From Veillonella denticariosi JCM 15641 (GTDB lineage Bacteria > Bacillota > Negativicutes > Veillonellales > Veillonellaceae): 64,000 bases of DNA. Below the pieces are notes generated by a model. It was not told where the DNA came from and did no database searches. It saw only the letters and a program-made list of their open reading frames with translations. The stretch is taken from contig NZ_PPDB01000003.1 of assembly GCF_002959855.1 (NCBI RefSeq), positions 1 to 64,000 of the forward strand, in the 5' to 3' direction. Positions 44,498-53,175 of the stretch are shown here, in pieces (the first letter of the stretch is position 1; each line of letters opens with the position of its first letter). The translations under genes and the position numbers were made by a program.

Positions 44498-47400
44498 TTA
44501 CTGAATTTCCACAGCACCTTCGCCCAAAACGGCCTCGATAGCCTTAATCGACTCATCACTGGGATCGAAGCACATGCTGGCCGGCAAGTTGATGCGCTTT
44601 CTCTGACGATGCAAGTATAACGACGTCGGCACGCCACCATCGGTATTCACCAAAATGCGTTTTAACGCCTCACTGTTTTCAGGTGTATCGTATTGGCTGT
44701 GAATATGGATGGCAATATGCTTCGCCTGACCATAATTTACCTTCAGAGGCGAAATCCGGTCAGCAATGATTTGCACACCCTTTTCATCGGCATCGACACG
44801 ACCTTTTACCTTTACAATCATATCGACGGCAAGGAATTGCTGACATTGGCTGAACACCTTTGGAAAGGCCACCACATTGGCCGCACCGGAATAATCTTCG
44901 ATGCGCAAAATGGACATAACCTCATTGCGTTTTGTCATGCGGTCCGATTTATTTTCGATGAGGCCGCCGAATGTAATGGTTTGTCCGTCATATCGCTCAG
45001 GATTTTCCATCAACGCCCCTAATTCAAAGAGTCCATCCAGTTCCTTCGCATATCCTTGCAACGGATGCCCCGTAATGTAAAAGCCGGTATATTCCTTTTC
45101 ATCCTTCAGCTTATCGTCCTCCGGCAAATCCTCCAGATCCGGTACGGCGATGAAATCCGCCGATTCCTCCGTTTCACCGAAGAGACTCACGGTGCCCATG
45201 GCCGCATCCTTCTGCTCCTTGGCACCTACAGCCTGAGCGCTTTCATACATATGGAGCAACTGATTGCGATTTTCCTTGAATCCGTCCATCGCACCGCAAC
45301 GGATTAAGCTTTCAAGAAGACGTTTATTCACGACCTTATTATCAACGCGTTTGCAGAAATCCACAATATCCGTATAGAGGCCATGCTCATTGCGCTCACG
45401 AATCAAACGATCAATGGCATTATCCCCGACGTTCTTGATACCGCCAAGGCCGAAACGAATAGAGTCATCTTGTACGGCAAAGCTGCGCTCAGAATAGTTA
45501 ATATCTGGGCCTAGTACCTTAACATTGTGCTTCTTGCAGGCATTGATATAGTAGGTCAACTTCTGCATGTTCTGCATGAAGCTCGTCATCGTAGCCGCCA
45601 TGAATTCAGGGAAATAATGGGCTTTCAAATATGCCGTCTGATACGCGATGTACGCATACGCCGCACTATGCGATTTATTAAAGCCGTAGCCGGCGAAGTA
45701 TACGAGCAAATCAAATACTTCATTCGCCACGGATTCATCGATACCGTTTTTAACGGAGCCCTGAATAAAGGACTCTCGCTGTGCTTTCAGAACAGATTCC
45801 TTTTTCTTACCCATGGCGCGGCGCATCAAATCCGCCTGACCGAGGGAGAATCCGCCCATGGCGGACGCAATCTGCATAACCTGTTCCTGGTACAGAATAA
45901 CACCGAAGGTATCTTTCAAAATCGGTTCCAAAATAGGATGTAAATAGGTAACCTCTTTTTTACCGTGACGACGGTCGATAAAGTCCGCCACCATACCGGA
46001 TCCTAACGGTCCCGGACGATAGAGCGCCACCAACGGAATCAAATCCTCGAAGTGCTCCGGCTTGAGGTCCATAACGAGTTTCGTAATCCCCTCGGACTCG
46101 AGCTGGAACACACCGGATGTGTCACCCTTTGTGAGAAGCTCACAAGCCGCCGCATCATCGAGCGGTATCGCATCCAAATCCAAATCAATTCCGCGATTCG
46201 CCTTGATGAGCTTTAAGGCATCCCCCATAACAGTCAAGGTACGGAGCCCCAAAAAGTCCATCTTCAAGAGGCCCAGTTCCTCGATATTATCCTTGTCATA
46301 CTGAGTGACAAAGCCTTCATCGTTGGCAGTTTGTACAGGTACGTGATCATCGAGCGGGTCGGCGGAAATTACGACGCCCGCCGCGTGGGTGGACGAATTG
46401 CGCGCAATCCCTTCCAGTTTTTTACCGAAATCAAACAGTTCTTTTACATTTGAATCCGATTCGTACAGAACCTTTAAATCCTTGCCCTGTAAAGCCTTAT
46501 CCAAGGTAATACCCAATTCGTTGGGAATCATCTTGGCGATGCGGTTCACCTCGGCCAGAGGCAAGTCCAAAACGCGACCTACGTCACGGATAACGGCACG
46601 CGCCGCTTCGGTACCGAATGTAATAATCTGCGATACCCGCTCCTGTCCGTATTTTCTCGTTACATACTCGATAGCCTGCCCCCGCTTTTCATAGCAGAAA
46701 TCGATATCGATATCGGGCATGCTGACACGTTCCGGATTGAGGAACCGTTCAAAGAGCAAATCGTATTTTAACGGGTCAAGGCCCGTAATGCCTAAGAGGT
46801 ACGCCACGACAGAACCCGCTGCGGACCCGCGGCCGGGGCCTACTAAGATATCGTGCTCCCGTGCATATCGCACATAATCCCACACGATGAGAAAGTAATC
46901 CTCAAAGCCCATGGTACCGATAACGCCCAATTCATAATCGAGGCGCTTCATCAGTTCATCTGTAGGTTCACCGTAAAGGCGCGGAATTTCTCGTTCACAG
47001 ACGGTACGCAAATAAGACGCCGCCGTTTCCCCTTCCGGCACATCGAAATGAGGCAAATGATGTTCATCGAAATTGAACACCACATTGCATCGATCCGCAA
47101 TTTTTAAGGTATTTTCAATGGCCCCTGGAATATGTCCAAATAGCTCTGCCATCTCATCCCCAGATTTTAGATAAAACTCATCATTAGGGAACTTTAAGCG
47201 ATCCACCTCGGCACGGCGACGGCCTGTAGAGATACAAACCTTGATATCCTGTGCATCCGCATCCTCTTTTAAGACATAGTGAAAATCGTTAGAGGCGACA
47301 ATACCGAGACCATATTCCTTACTGAGCTGGATGAGTTTCTCCTGCGCCTTCAATTCCTCCGGCAATCCGTGATTTTGAATCTCCAGGAAGAAATTATCCT

Positions 47401-47905
47401 TGCCGTACGTCTCGATATACCATTCGATGGAGCGTTTAGCCCCTTCCATATTATCCTGTAAAATATACTGAGGAATCTCGCCTTGAATGCAGGCACTGAG
47501 GGCAATAATCCCCTTACTGTATTGCCTTAACAGCTCGTGGTCCGCACGCGGACGGTATAACATTCCCTCCGTCGACGCCTTCGACACGATTTTAACGAGA
47601 TTCCGATACCCTTCCATGGTCTCTGCCAAGAGGATTAAATGCTTTAAACGCTCCCGGCTGCGCCCCTCCGGACGGTCAAATCGGCTGTTTTCCGTTACAT
47701 ACACTTCACAACCGATAATGGGCTTAACGCCCTGCGCTACACATTCTTTATAAAAGTAAATGGCCGCATACATATTGCCATGGTCCGTAATGGCTAAGGC
47801 CGGCTGATTCAACTCCTTCGCACGACGTACCATGTCAGGCAAACGGCTGATGCCGTCGAGCAAGCTGAATTCCGTATGACTATGTAAATGTACAAATGGC
47901 TGCAT
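44498..47905 (-). CDS. dnaE: DNA polymerase III alpha subunit
   Basis: A 1135-residue replicative polymerase of the DnaE type. Order: N-terminal PHP domain (HLHSHTEFSLLDG, AITDHGNM), polymerase palm with the catalytic PDIDIDF near residue 395, tandem helix-hairpin-helix, and a C-terminal OB fold. No 3'-5' exonuclease insert is present, so this is not PolC. AAAGGAGG precedes the ATG. It is followed downstream by pyk, which has its own promoter. Confidence 0.96.
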   Translation of the reverse strand: MQPFVHLHSHTEFSLLDGISRLPDMVRRAKELNQPALAITDHGNMYAAIYFYKECVAQGVKPIIGCEVYVTENSRFDRPEGRSRERLKHLILLAETMEGYRNLVKIVSKASTEGMLYRPRADHELLRQYSKGIIALSACIQGEIPQYILQDNMEGAKRSIEWYIETYGKDNFFLEIQNHGLPEELKAQEKLIQLSKEYGLGIVASNDFHYVLKEDADAQDIKVCISTGRRRAEVDRLKFPNDEFYLKSGDEMAELFGHIPGAIENTLKIADRCNVVFNFDEHHLPHFDVPEGETAASYLRTVCEREIPRLYGEPTDELMKRLDYELGVIGTMGFEDYFLIVWDYVRYAREHDILVGPGRGSAAGSVVAYLLGITGLDPLKYDLLFERFLNPERVSMPDIDIDFCYEKRGQAIEYVTRKYGQERVSQIITFGTEAARAVIRDVGRVLDLPLAEVNRIAKMIPNELGITLDKALQGKDLKVLYESDSNVKELFDFGKKLEGIARNSSTHAAGVVISADPLDDHVPVQTANDEGFVTQYDKDNIEELGLLKMDFLGLRTLTVMGDALKLIKANRGIDLDLDAIPLDDAAACELLTKGDTSGVFQLESEGITKLVMDLKPEHFEDLIPLVALYRPGPLGSGMVADFIDRRHGKKEVTYLHPILEPILKDTFGVILYQEQVMQIASAMGGFSLGQADLMRRAMGKKKESVLKAQRESFIQGSVKNGIDESVANEVFDLLVYFAGYGFNKSHSAAYAYIAYQTAYLKAHYFPEFMAATMTSFMQNMQKLTYYINACKKHNVKVLGPDINYSERSFAVQDDSIRFGLGGIKNVGDNAIDRLIRERNEHGLYTDIVDFCKRVDNKVVNKRLLESLIRCGAMDGFKENRNQLLHMYESAQAVGAKEQKDAAMGTVSLFGETEESADFIAVPDLEDLPEDDKLKDEKEYTGFYITGHPLQGYAKELDGLFELGALMENPERYDGQTITFGGLIENKSDRMTKRNEVMSILRIEDYSGAANVVAFPKVFSQCQQFLAVDMIVKVKGRVDADEKGVQIIADRISPLKVNYGQAKHIAIHIHSQYDTPENSEALKRILVNTDGGVPTSLYLHRQRKRINLPASMCFDPSDESIKAIEAVLGEGAVEIQ

Positions 47906-47917
47906 GGTACACCTCCT

Positions 47918-48661
47918 TTAAGGGCGATGAGCAAAATACACGTTCAATGACTTCTTACGAGCCTTCCAATCCGGCAGAAACTGGGCAACCAGATTGTGAA
48001 AGTTCTTTGAGTGATCCAGATATTTAAAATGAGCAAACTCATGAACCATAACATATTCAATATATGCCTGCGGGCCTTCCAACAGGCGCATATTCATCTT
48101 GATGAGCTGCTTTGACGGCGTACACGAGCCCCAACGACTCTTCATGCGCTGCTGCTTTACCGTCGGCTTAGGCACATCGATTTGTTGCTGGTGAAAGCGT
48201 TTGTACACAACCTGTGCCCAATGATTAAACACCTTGTCCCCCAGTTGACGCCAAAAAGCCTGCATCAGTTTGTGTTTGTGCTCGTAAGTCGCCTCATGAG
48301 GCACATACATCATGAGATGTGCCTTGCCGTCAAAGCCGATATGAGGCTTTCCGTCCTGCTCGATTACATGCAACGTAATGGGCAAGCCCAGAATAGATAA
48401 ACTTTCACCGTCTACATACTGTAACGCCTCGATCCGCTTGGCATTGAGCGCATCAATCTTGAATCGGGTCCGCTCAATGAACGGCATATTATCCATAACA
48501 AAGGCGTCAATGCGATGCTCCGGCACATAAGCATTCGCCGACACATGGACGACACCATCCTTTGTAATACGCAGATTCATGTTCTTCACGCGCTTGATGG
48601 TCAACTCGTATTCAATTCTGTCGCCATTATAGGTAATAGACCTAGTTATTGAAGTATTCAT
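47918..48661 (-). CDS. YgjP-like M48-type metallopeptidase
   Basis: A 247-residue soluble protein with an N-terminal beta domain and a zinc-peptidase motif HEFAHFKYLDHSKNFH, giving the HExxH ligands and a downstream His. This matches the YgjP/DUF45 family often placed next to restriction or core genes; activity is uncharacterised here. The start is uncertain: ATG 48661 or an in-frame GTG at 48685. It is 12 bases from dnaE and likely cotranscribed. Confidence 0.82.
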   Translation of the reverse strand: MNTSITRSITYNGDRIEYELTIKRVKNMNLRITKDGVVHVSANAYVPEHRIDAFVMDNMPFIERTRFKIDALNAKRIEALQYVDGESLSILGLPITLHVIEQDGKPHIGFDGKAHLMMYVPHEATYEHKHKLMQAFWRQLGDKVFNHWAQVVYKRFHQQQIDVPKPTVKQQRMKSRWGSCTPSKQLIKMNMRLLEGPQAYIEYVMVHEFAHFKYLDHSKNFHNLVAQFLPDWKARKKSLNVYFAHRP

Positions 48662-48744
48662 ACCTTTTATTTTATCATAAAACACTCATAATGACGTAGA
48701 AATCTGGTGAATTTGATAGAATCTCTCGATATTTATAACATAAT

Positions 48745-48787
48745 AAAAAACGGAAGATAGTTAATTAAAGCGAATCAACCATCTTCC
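48745..48787 (-). terminator. Terminator of the second small-protein island
   Basis: The stem GGAAGATGGTT.../...AACTATCTTCC is followed by GTTTTTT on the minus strand, downstream of the gene at 48931-49350. Confidence 0.85.
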
Positions 48788-48930
48788 ATTAAAGATACAA
48801 ACATCAAGTTAAACATAAGTATAATATTATTATAGTTATACAGTAATCAACGCCCTAACTAATAAGATAATAATAGATTAATACAACAATTAGATACGCT
48901 AAGATTTAATAACCTCTTTTTATTTACTAA

Positions 48931-49350
48931 CTACTTCTCTGTCGTCAAAACTACAACGACCCTATTATCAAGAGAATTTTCCTCAAGTTTAACAGTAATA
49001 TCATTATTTAAATCGTAGCCTATTTTATAACTTTTTTTATCTTCACGCCACTTCATTCTCTCATGTGAAAGTAAAGCTTTGACTTTTTCAAATTCAATAT
49101 TCTTATATGTGATTTTAAAATTATAAACCTGACCATTCCTACCTGTAGCATAATGTTCTTCACTTACCTTATGAGAAGATATACTTACAAGCTTTTGCTC
49201 ATATAATTGAAGCTTTTGAATTTGATTCGGTCTATTAAAAAAAGCAGCCATTGTCAATAAAGAAATGATAATCACACATATAAGGGTAAAGCCGAAAATA
49301 AGTTTAACCGATAAAGGCAATAAATTAAAATAAGAAACCATTTTTTTCAT
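48931..49350 (-). CDS. Single-span membrane protein, unknown
   Basis: A 139-residue protein with one membrane segment (about residues 16-37, LIFGFTLICVIIISLLTMAAFF) and a soluble domain of about 95 residues, probably outside the inner membrane (TGRNGQVYNFKITYKNIEF...). It is AT-rich. It starts two bases after the stop of a decayed reading frame that looks like a protein C-terminus. The arrangement, tail then small membrane protein, resembles a toxin tail and its immunity gene, but no family is recognised. Confidence 0.6.
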   Translation of the reverse strand: MKKMVSYFNLLPLSVKLIFGFTLICVIIISLLTMAAFFNRPNQIQKLQLYEQKLVSISSHKVSEEHYATGRNGQVYNFKITYKNIEFEKVKALLSHERMKWREDKKSYKIGYDLNNDITVKLEENSLDNRVVVVLTTEK

Positions 49351-49352
49351 AA

Positions 49353-49517
49353 TTAATCCTCTATTTCAAATTGAGTTCTCATAGCTCGAATACCCAACTC
49401 TTTTGGACTCAGAAGATAAAACCCACTACCAGGTGCATTACCGGCTATACGGGTTGCCGATTCATCAATTTTCTATTTATCAAAGACTTTATTAAGTTGA
49501 TATAAGGTAAATACCAT
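49353..49517 (-). pseudogene. Decayed C-terminal fragment of a larger protein
   Basis: From ATG 49517 the frame reads MVFTLYQLNKVFDK, an internal TAG (49473-49475), then KIDESATRIAGNAPGSGF and YLLSPKELGIRAMRTQ to the stop at 49353. The part after TAG has good coding character. CAG to TAG would explain the break. It looks like the tail of a larger secreted or toxin-like protein, but this is inference. Confidence 0.45.
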
Positions 49518-49562
49518 CAATTACCATACATTTTACTAATATTATTTCCCCTAAGTAGACTC

Positions 49563-50306
49563 TCACTTAGTTGAAATAACATAATACTTTAATCCGCCTG
49601 ATTTACTAAAATCAAAATCAACATTTATTTCATCTTTCTTTATACAAGCGAAATAATCTCTTATATTAATACTTATTGTCTTTAAATAAAATTTTTGGCG
49701 TTTAACATTCAATATGTCATCATTAATATTAATCCTATTGAATTGCTCCATCACTTCAACAAAATACTCAGAGTACTCATAATTTAAATTCATAATGCCA
49801 TTGACAATATTATTTTTAAAAGCAAGAAATGTCTCAGAGAATTGATCATCGAGCTCTATCAAAAAATAGGTATAGCCTAACATAAAAATAGTCATAATAT
49901 ATTCAAAACTCAATAATGAATTAAACTTAATAGTAAGACTAAACTTATTCCCATGCATTTTATCAAATAAGGTAAAAGACTTGAAGCAAGAACGATATAC
50001 AGGATCTAGTAACAAAGCTTTACAATCATAATCAATACCATTTATGGTATCCACTAACAGAATGGTCGGTATAACTCCACCAACCCAAGATTCAACATCC
50101 TCAAGCGCCATCCCTTGAAAAGTAATCTCCTTCAGTTCAGATGATAAATGTTCTTCATTGATTATTTGTAACATATCCATCCTGTAGAATAAAGACTCTA
50201 ATATATTTAAGTCAATACAATTATATCTATAAGCTTGAATTGTCCCCAATGCAATGATTAGAAAATAAAATTCAACATTTCTTTTTTCATTAATTATTAT
50301 CTCCAT
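49563..50306 (-). CDS. Hypothetical protein, N-terminus DUF3969-like
   Basis: A 247-residue acidic, AT-rich coded soluble protein. The first 90 residues (LGTIQAYRYNCIDLNILESLFYR..., then GMALEDVESW) resemble DUF3969, a small family seen among immunity-type genes; this is from memory. The C-terminal two thirds show no recognised domain. AGGAAG lies upstream of the ATG. It sits among eroded fragments in the second small-protein island. Confidence 0.55.
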   Translation of the reverse strand: MEIIINEKRNVEFYFLIIALGTIQAYRYNCIDLNILESLFYRMDMLQIINEEHLSSELKEITFQGMALEDVESWVGGVIPTILLVDTINGIDYDCKALLLDPVYRSCFKSFTLFDKMHGNKFSLTIKFNSLLSFEYIMTIFMLGYTYFLIELDDQFSETFLAFKNNIVNGIMNLNYEYSEYFVEVMEQFNRININDDILNVKRQKFYLKTISINIRDYFACIKKDEINVDFDFSKSGGLKYYVISTK

Positions 50307-50319
50307 ATGTCTTCCTCTA

Positions 50320-50421
50320 TTATAATGGAATATTTAAAGTTCTAAGGTTATCGATTTCCTTAACAATACCAACTATATAATCTGCTCAATCACCAATTTA
50401 ACTATAAATTTTTATATCCAT
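50320..50421 (-). pseudogene. Short degraded reading frame
   Basis: Starting ATG 50421, two bases after the restored stop of the gene upstream, the frame has two internal stops but ends with a coding-like ADYIVGIVKEIDNLRTL run. It is too short to identify. Confidence 0.3.
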
Positions 50422-50423
50422 AT

Positions 50424-50946
50424 TTAATACCGTTCCCAATACATTGAATTAACATATTTATCAAAATCACTAAACCGCCATGGCCACCAATATCTAGGCA
50501 TCAAAACAAGTTGATTATAAATGTAATATTTCCAACCAGTTATTATGAGTTAGAACTACAATATACCCATCATCTTGCGTATTCTTTGTTACATATATTC
50601 TATATGATTGACTTTCATAGACACAACGAGACTCATTTTGTTTAATGAGAGTCCAATTCCCACTTAAGGGTACTATTGATTTTAAATCTGTATGTTGTGA
50701 GTCTTTTTTTATATTAATTGATTGACCTATTGATAAAAGATTTCTTCTATTAGAATCATAAACCTCTCCATCAATCATATAATAATCTCGAGGGAAATAG
50801 AGATTTAAAGCTTGTGTCAACTCTGACCTAGACTTCTCAACAGCATCATAAAAAAAGAATTTATAACCTAAACCACAAATCAGCCACAAGCTAAAGCAAC
50901 CTATAAACATATACCAAATGATAGAATAAATAGTTCTAAATTTCAT
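50424..50946 (-). pseudogene. Frameshifted single-span membrane protein
   Basis: The open frame from 50946 gives 143 residues, with one membrane segment (about 9-30) and a soluble domain, ending at 50515. Just before that stop, around 50545-50556, a shift to another frame continues coding-like sequence (GWKYYIYNQLVLMPRYWW, then PWRFSDFDKYVN) to TAA at 50424. The total length is not a multiple of three. A recent single-base indel is the simplest explanation; the shortened product may still be made. Family unknown. Confidence 0.55.
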
Positions 50947-50964
50947 CCCTACAAATCCTCTATG

Positions 50965-51078
50965 TTACCTATATACAAAATATACGCTCCCTATATTAAA
51001 TTTAATTTGCCGCATTAACTCATCCCCATCAGTTGTATAACCAATAATTTTATTATTAAGTTCCTCTCTCCTTTTATA
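50965..51078 (-). pseudogene. Coding remnant, possible protein tail
   Basis: An open frame without a start reads REELNNKIIGYTTDGDEL, then MRQIKFNIGSVYF, and stops 19 bases before the next gene. Like the fragment at 49353 it directly precedes a single-span membrane protein. It looks like the last part of a lost gene. Confidence 0.35.
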
Positions 51079-51333
51079 TCACTTCCATCTAAATATTAAC
51101 TTATTAATTCGATTATATCTCTCAAAAAAAACATAAAATCAATATTTTTTGTATAAATATGTTTTATATAATCAAGAATTCTCACATCTATAGTCCTATA
51201 AATTAAGGCCTATACTTTTGCAGCGACCGTAGGTCACGAAGAGCAAAGAAGTATAGGCCTTCCTTTTATTTAAATGTAGTTATGTACTGAACCCCATCAA
51301 TATACAAGTACAACAATCATCTATCAAAAATGA
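51079..51333. other. AT-rich gap between the XRE gene and the second island
   Basis: With 50947-51078 this gap totals 387 bases. Apart from the coding remnant and the hairpin at 51205-51261, I see only AT-rich sequence with no gene, RNA or promoter that I can support. Confidence 0.4.
51205..51261. repeat. Hairpin with 11-bp outer and short inner stem
   Basis: AAGGCCTATAC (51205-51215) pairs with GTATAGGCCTT (51251-51261); inside lies GACC-GTA-GGTC (51225-51235). On the plus strand it is followed by TCCTTTTATTT, on the minus strand by TTAATTTATAGG. It may terminate the XRE gene or mark the island border. Confidence 0.5.
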
Positions 51334-51795
51334 TTACTTCTTTGTACCACGACGCGCAGCAAGGCTTCCTGCCGTATTTGCCAGACCGTTACGGTTAATA
51401 TGAGGGTTTCCGTGTTTATAGGTCTTCGGCTTTGTACTGCTGCTTATCTTCGACCGTTCAAAGTCCTCAAACAGGCGGTCCAGTTCACGGAACAGAACGC
51501 GTTTTTGAGATTCTTTCAGCTCGTATACATCACCTTTATAGGCAATATATCTGTTTTTCAGAATCGGATTGAGATCATAAATGGGATTATGAACCGTATT
51601 ATTCACGTCCAACAGTTCATCCAAGGTCAGTCCATAGTAACGGGACAGGGCACAGAGTGTATCTAAATCCGGTTCGCGATACCCTGTTTCGTAATTTGAA
51701 AGCGCCGCATTACTGATACCTACGGCCTTTGCTACTTCGATTTGGCTCTTACCCATGCGCACGCGAGCACGCTTTAAGTTCTTATAAAACTGCAT
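51334..51795 (-). CDS. XRE-family (Cro/CI-type) transcriptional regulator
   Basis: A 153-residue protein with an N-terminal helix-turn-helix (about 2-60: KSQIEVAKAVGISNAALSNYETG) and a C-terminal region with a helical segment and a basic, low-complexity end (AARRGTKK). No peptidase domain is visible. The start is taken as ATG 51795 with AGGTGA five bases before; two in-frame starts lie just upstream (51801 and 51804). A perfect palindrome upstream is a candidate autoregulatory operator. Confidence 0.85.
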   Translation of the reverse strand: MQFYKNLKRARVRMGKSQIEVAKAVGISNAALSNYETGYREPDLDTLCALSRYYGLTLDELLDVNNTVHNPIYDLNPILKNRYIAYKGDVYELKESQKRVLFRELDRLFEDFERSKISSSTKPKTYKHGNPHINRNGLANTAGSLAARRGTKK

Positions 51796-51826
51796 GTTCA
51801 TCACCTATATCGAGAATACACACATA

Positions 51827-51853
51827 CCATAATCAAGTTAGCCTTGATTATGG
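51827..51853. promoter_or_regulatory. Perfect palindrome between hemL and the XRE gene
   Basis: CCATAATCAAG (51827-51837) and CTTGATTATGG (51843-51853) are exact reverse complements with a 5-base centre. They lie 32-58 bases before the XRE start. There is no U-tract on the minus strand, so an operator is more likely than a terminator for hemL. Confidence 0.5.
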
Positions 51854-51864
51854 CTATATTTTAA

Positions 51865-53166
51865 TTACAATGTATCACTGATTTTTTTGAAAGCTTCCTC
51901 AGCCACAGCCAATGTACGCTCAATTTCACTGCTCTTATGACAGATAGACACGAAGTTGCTTTCATAAGGGCTCGGAGCATAATAAATGCCGTGACTCAAG
52001 TTATGATGGAAGAACAGTTTGAAATGTTCTTCATTGCAGGCCGCTGCATCGTCGAAATTCAAGACCAGTTTATCCGTAAAGAACAGTGTAAACATGGACC
52101 CCACGCGTTGCACCGTAGCAGGCACATTATATTTTGCAGCCAACTGCTTGAGTCCGTCACAAAGTGCAATGGTCGCATCCTCCACCTGCTTGAAGATGGT
52201 CGGATCCCGTTGCAAGATGGACAATGTGGCAAGGCCGGAAGTTACGGCAATCGGATTGCCGCTCAACGTGCCGGCTTGGTAAATCGGACCGGACGGAGCG
52301 ACTTGACTCATGATTTCACGAGCACCGCCGAATACGGCCAACGGCATACCGCCGCCGACAATTTTGCCGAGGCAGGTAAGGTCAGGCTTAATCTTGTACA
52401 GTTTTTGAGCTCCGCCGCTGCTCGCTCTGAAGCCGCACATGACTTCATCAAAAATCAAGAGTGCACCATGCGTCTTTGTCACATCCCGCAAGGTTTCAAG
52501 GAATCCTGCTGCAGGAGGCACGCAGCCCATGTTGCCCGCCACAGGTTCCACGATAATAGCCGCGATGGTATCGCCTATATCATCGAATAGTGCACGCACC
52601 GCATCACTATCATTATACGGCAACGTAATTGTATTTTCCGCTACCCCCTGCGGCACGCCCGGGCTGTCCGGTACACCGAATGTAGCGAGGCCGGAGCCTG
52701 CTTTCACCAAGAGAGAATCGCTGTGTCCATGGTAACAGCCTACGAATTTAACGATGCGGTCGCGCCCCGTATAACCACGAGCCACGCGCAAGGCGCTCAT
52801 GGTCGCCTCCGTACCGGAGTTCACAAGGCGAATCATTTCCATGGACGGCATGAAGGCCTGAATTTTCTTCGCCAATTCCGTTTCTAACAACGTAGGCGCT
52901 CCATAGCTGGTACCGCGCGGAATCGCCTCCTGCAGGCTCGCGATGACCTCAGGACTTGCATGCCCCAGAATCATGGGGCCCCAGCTCAATACGTAGTCGA
53001 TGTATTCGTTATTATCGATATCATAAATGCGGCTGCCGCTGGCACTGCTGATGAACGGCGGGTTGGAGCCCACACTGCGATACGAACGCACCGGACTGTT
53101 TACGCCGCCCGGCATATACCGCTTCGCCTCATCAAAAGCTTTTTCAGATTTACCTAACTGTAACAT
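51865..53166 (-). CDS. hemL: Glutamate-1-semialdehyde 2,1-aminomutase
   Basis: A 433-residue PLP enzyme of class III aminotransferases that converts glutamate-1-semialdehyde to 5-aminolevulinate. Marks: PGGVNSPVR at the N-terminus, NSGTEATMSALR, the IFDEVMCGFR motif and the PLP lysine in LTCLGKIVGGGMP. It is the last gene of the tetrapyrrole operon. RBS AAGGAG. Confidence 0.96.
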   Translation of the reverse strand: MLQLGKSEKAFDEAKRYMPGGVNSPVRSYRSVGSNPPFISSASGSRIYDIDNNEYIDYVLSWGPMILGHASPEVIASLQEAIPRGTSYGAPTLLETELAKKIQAFMPSMEMIRLVNSGTEATMSALRVARGYTGRDRIVKFVGCYHGHSDSLLVKAGSGLATFGVPDSPGVPQGVAENTITLPYNDSDAVRALFDDIGDTIAAIIVEPVAGNMGCVPPAAGFLETLRDVTKTHGALLIFDEVMCGFRASSGGAQKLYKIKPDLTCLGKIVGGGMPLAVFGGAREIMSQVAPSGPIYQAGTLSGNPIAVTSGLATLSILQRDPTIFKQVEDATIALCDGLKQLAAKYNVPATVQRVGSMFTLFFTDKLVLNFDDAAACNEEHFKLFFHHNLSHGIYYAPSPYESNFVSICHKSSEIERTLAVAEEAFKKISDTL

Positions 53167-53175
53167 GGCTTCTCC

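Noticed and set aside
51205-51261. Possible integron attC-like site
   Set aside because: The inverted repeat lacks the GTTRRRY core and no integrase is present.
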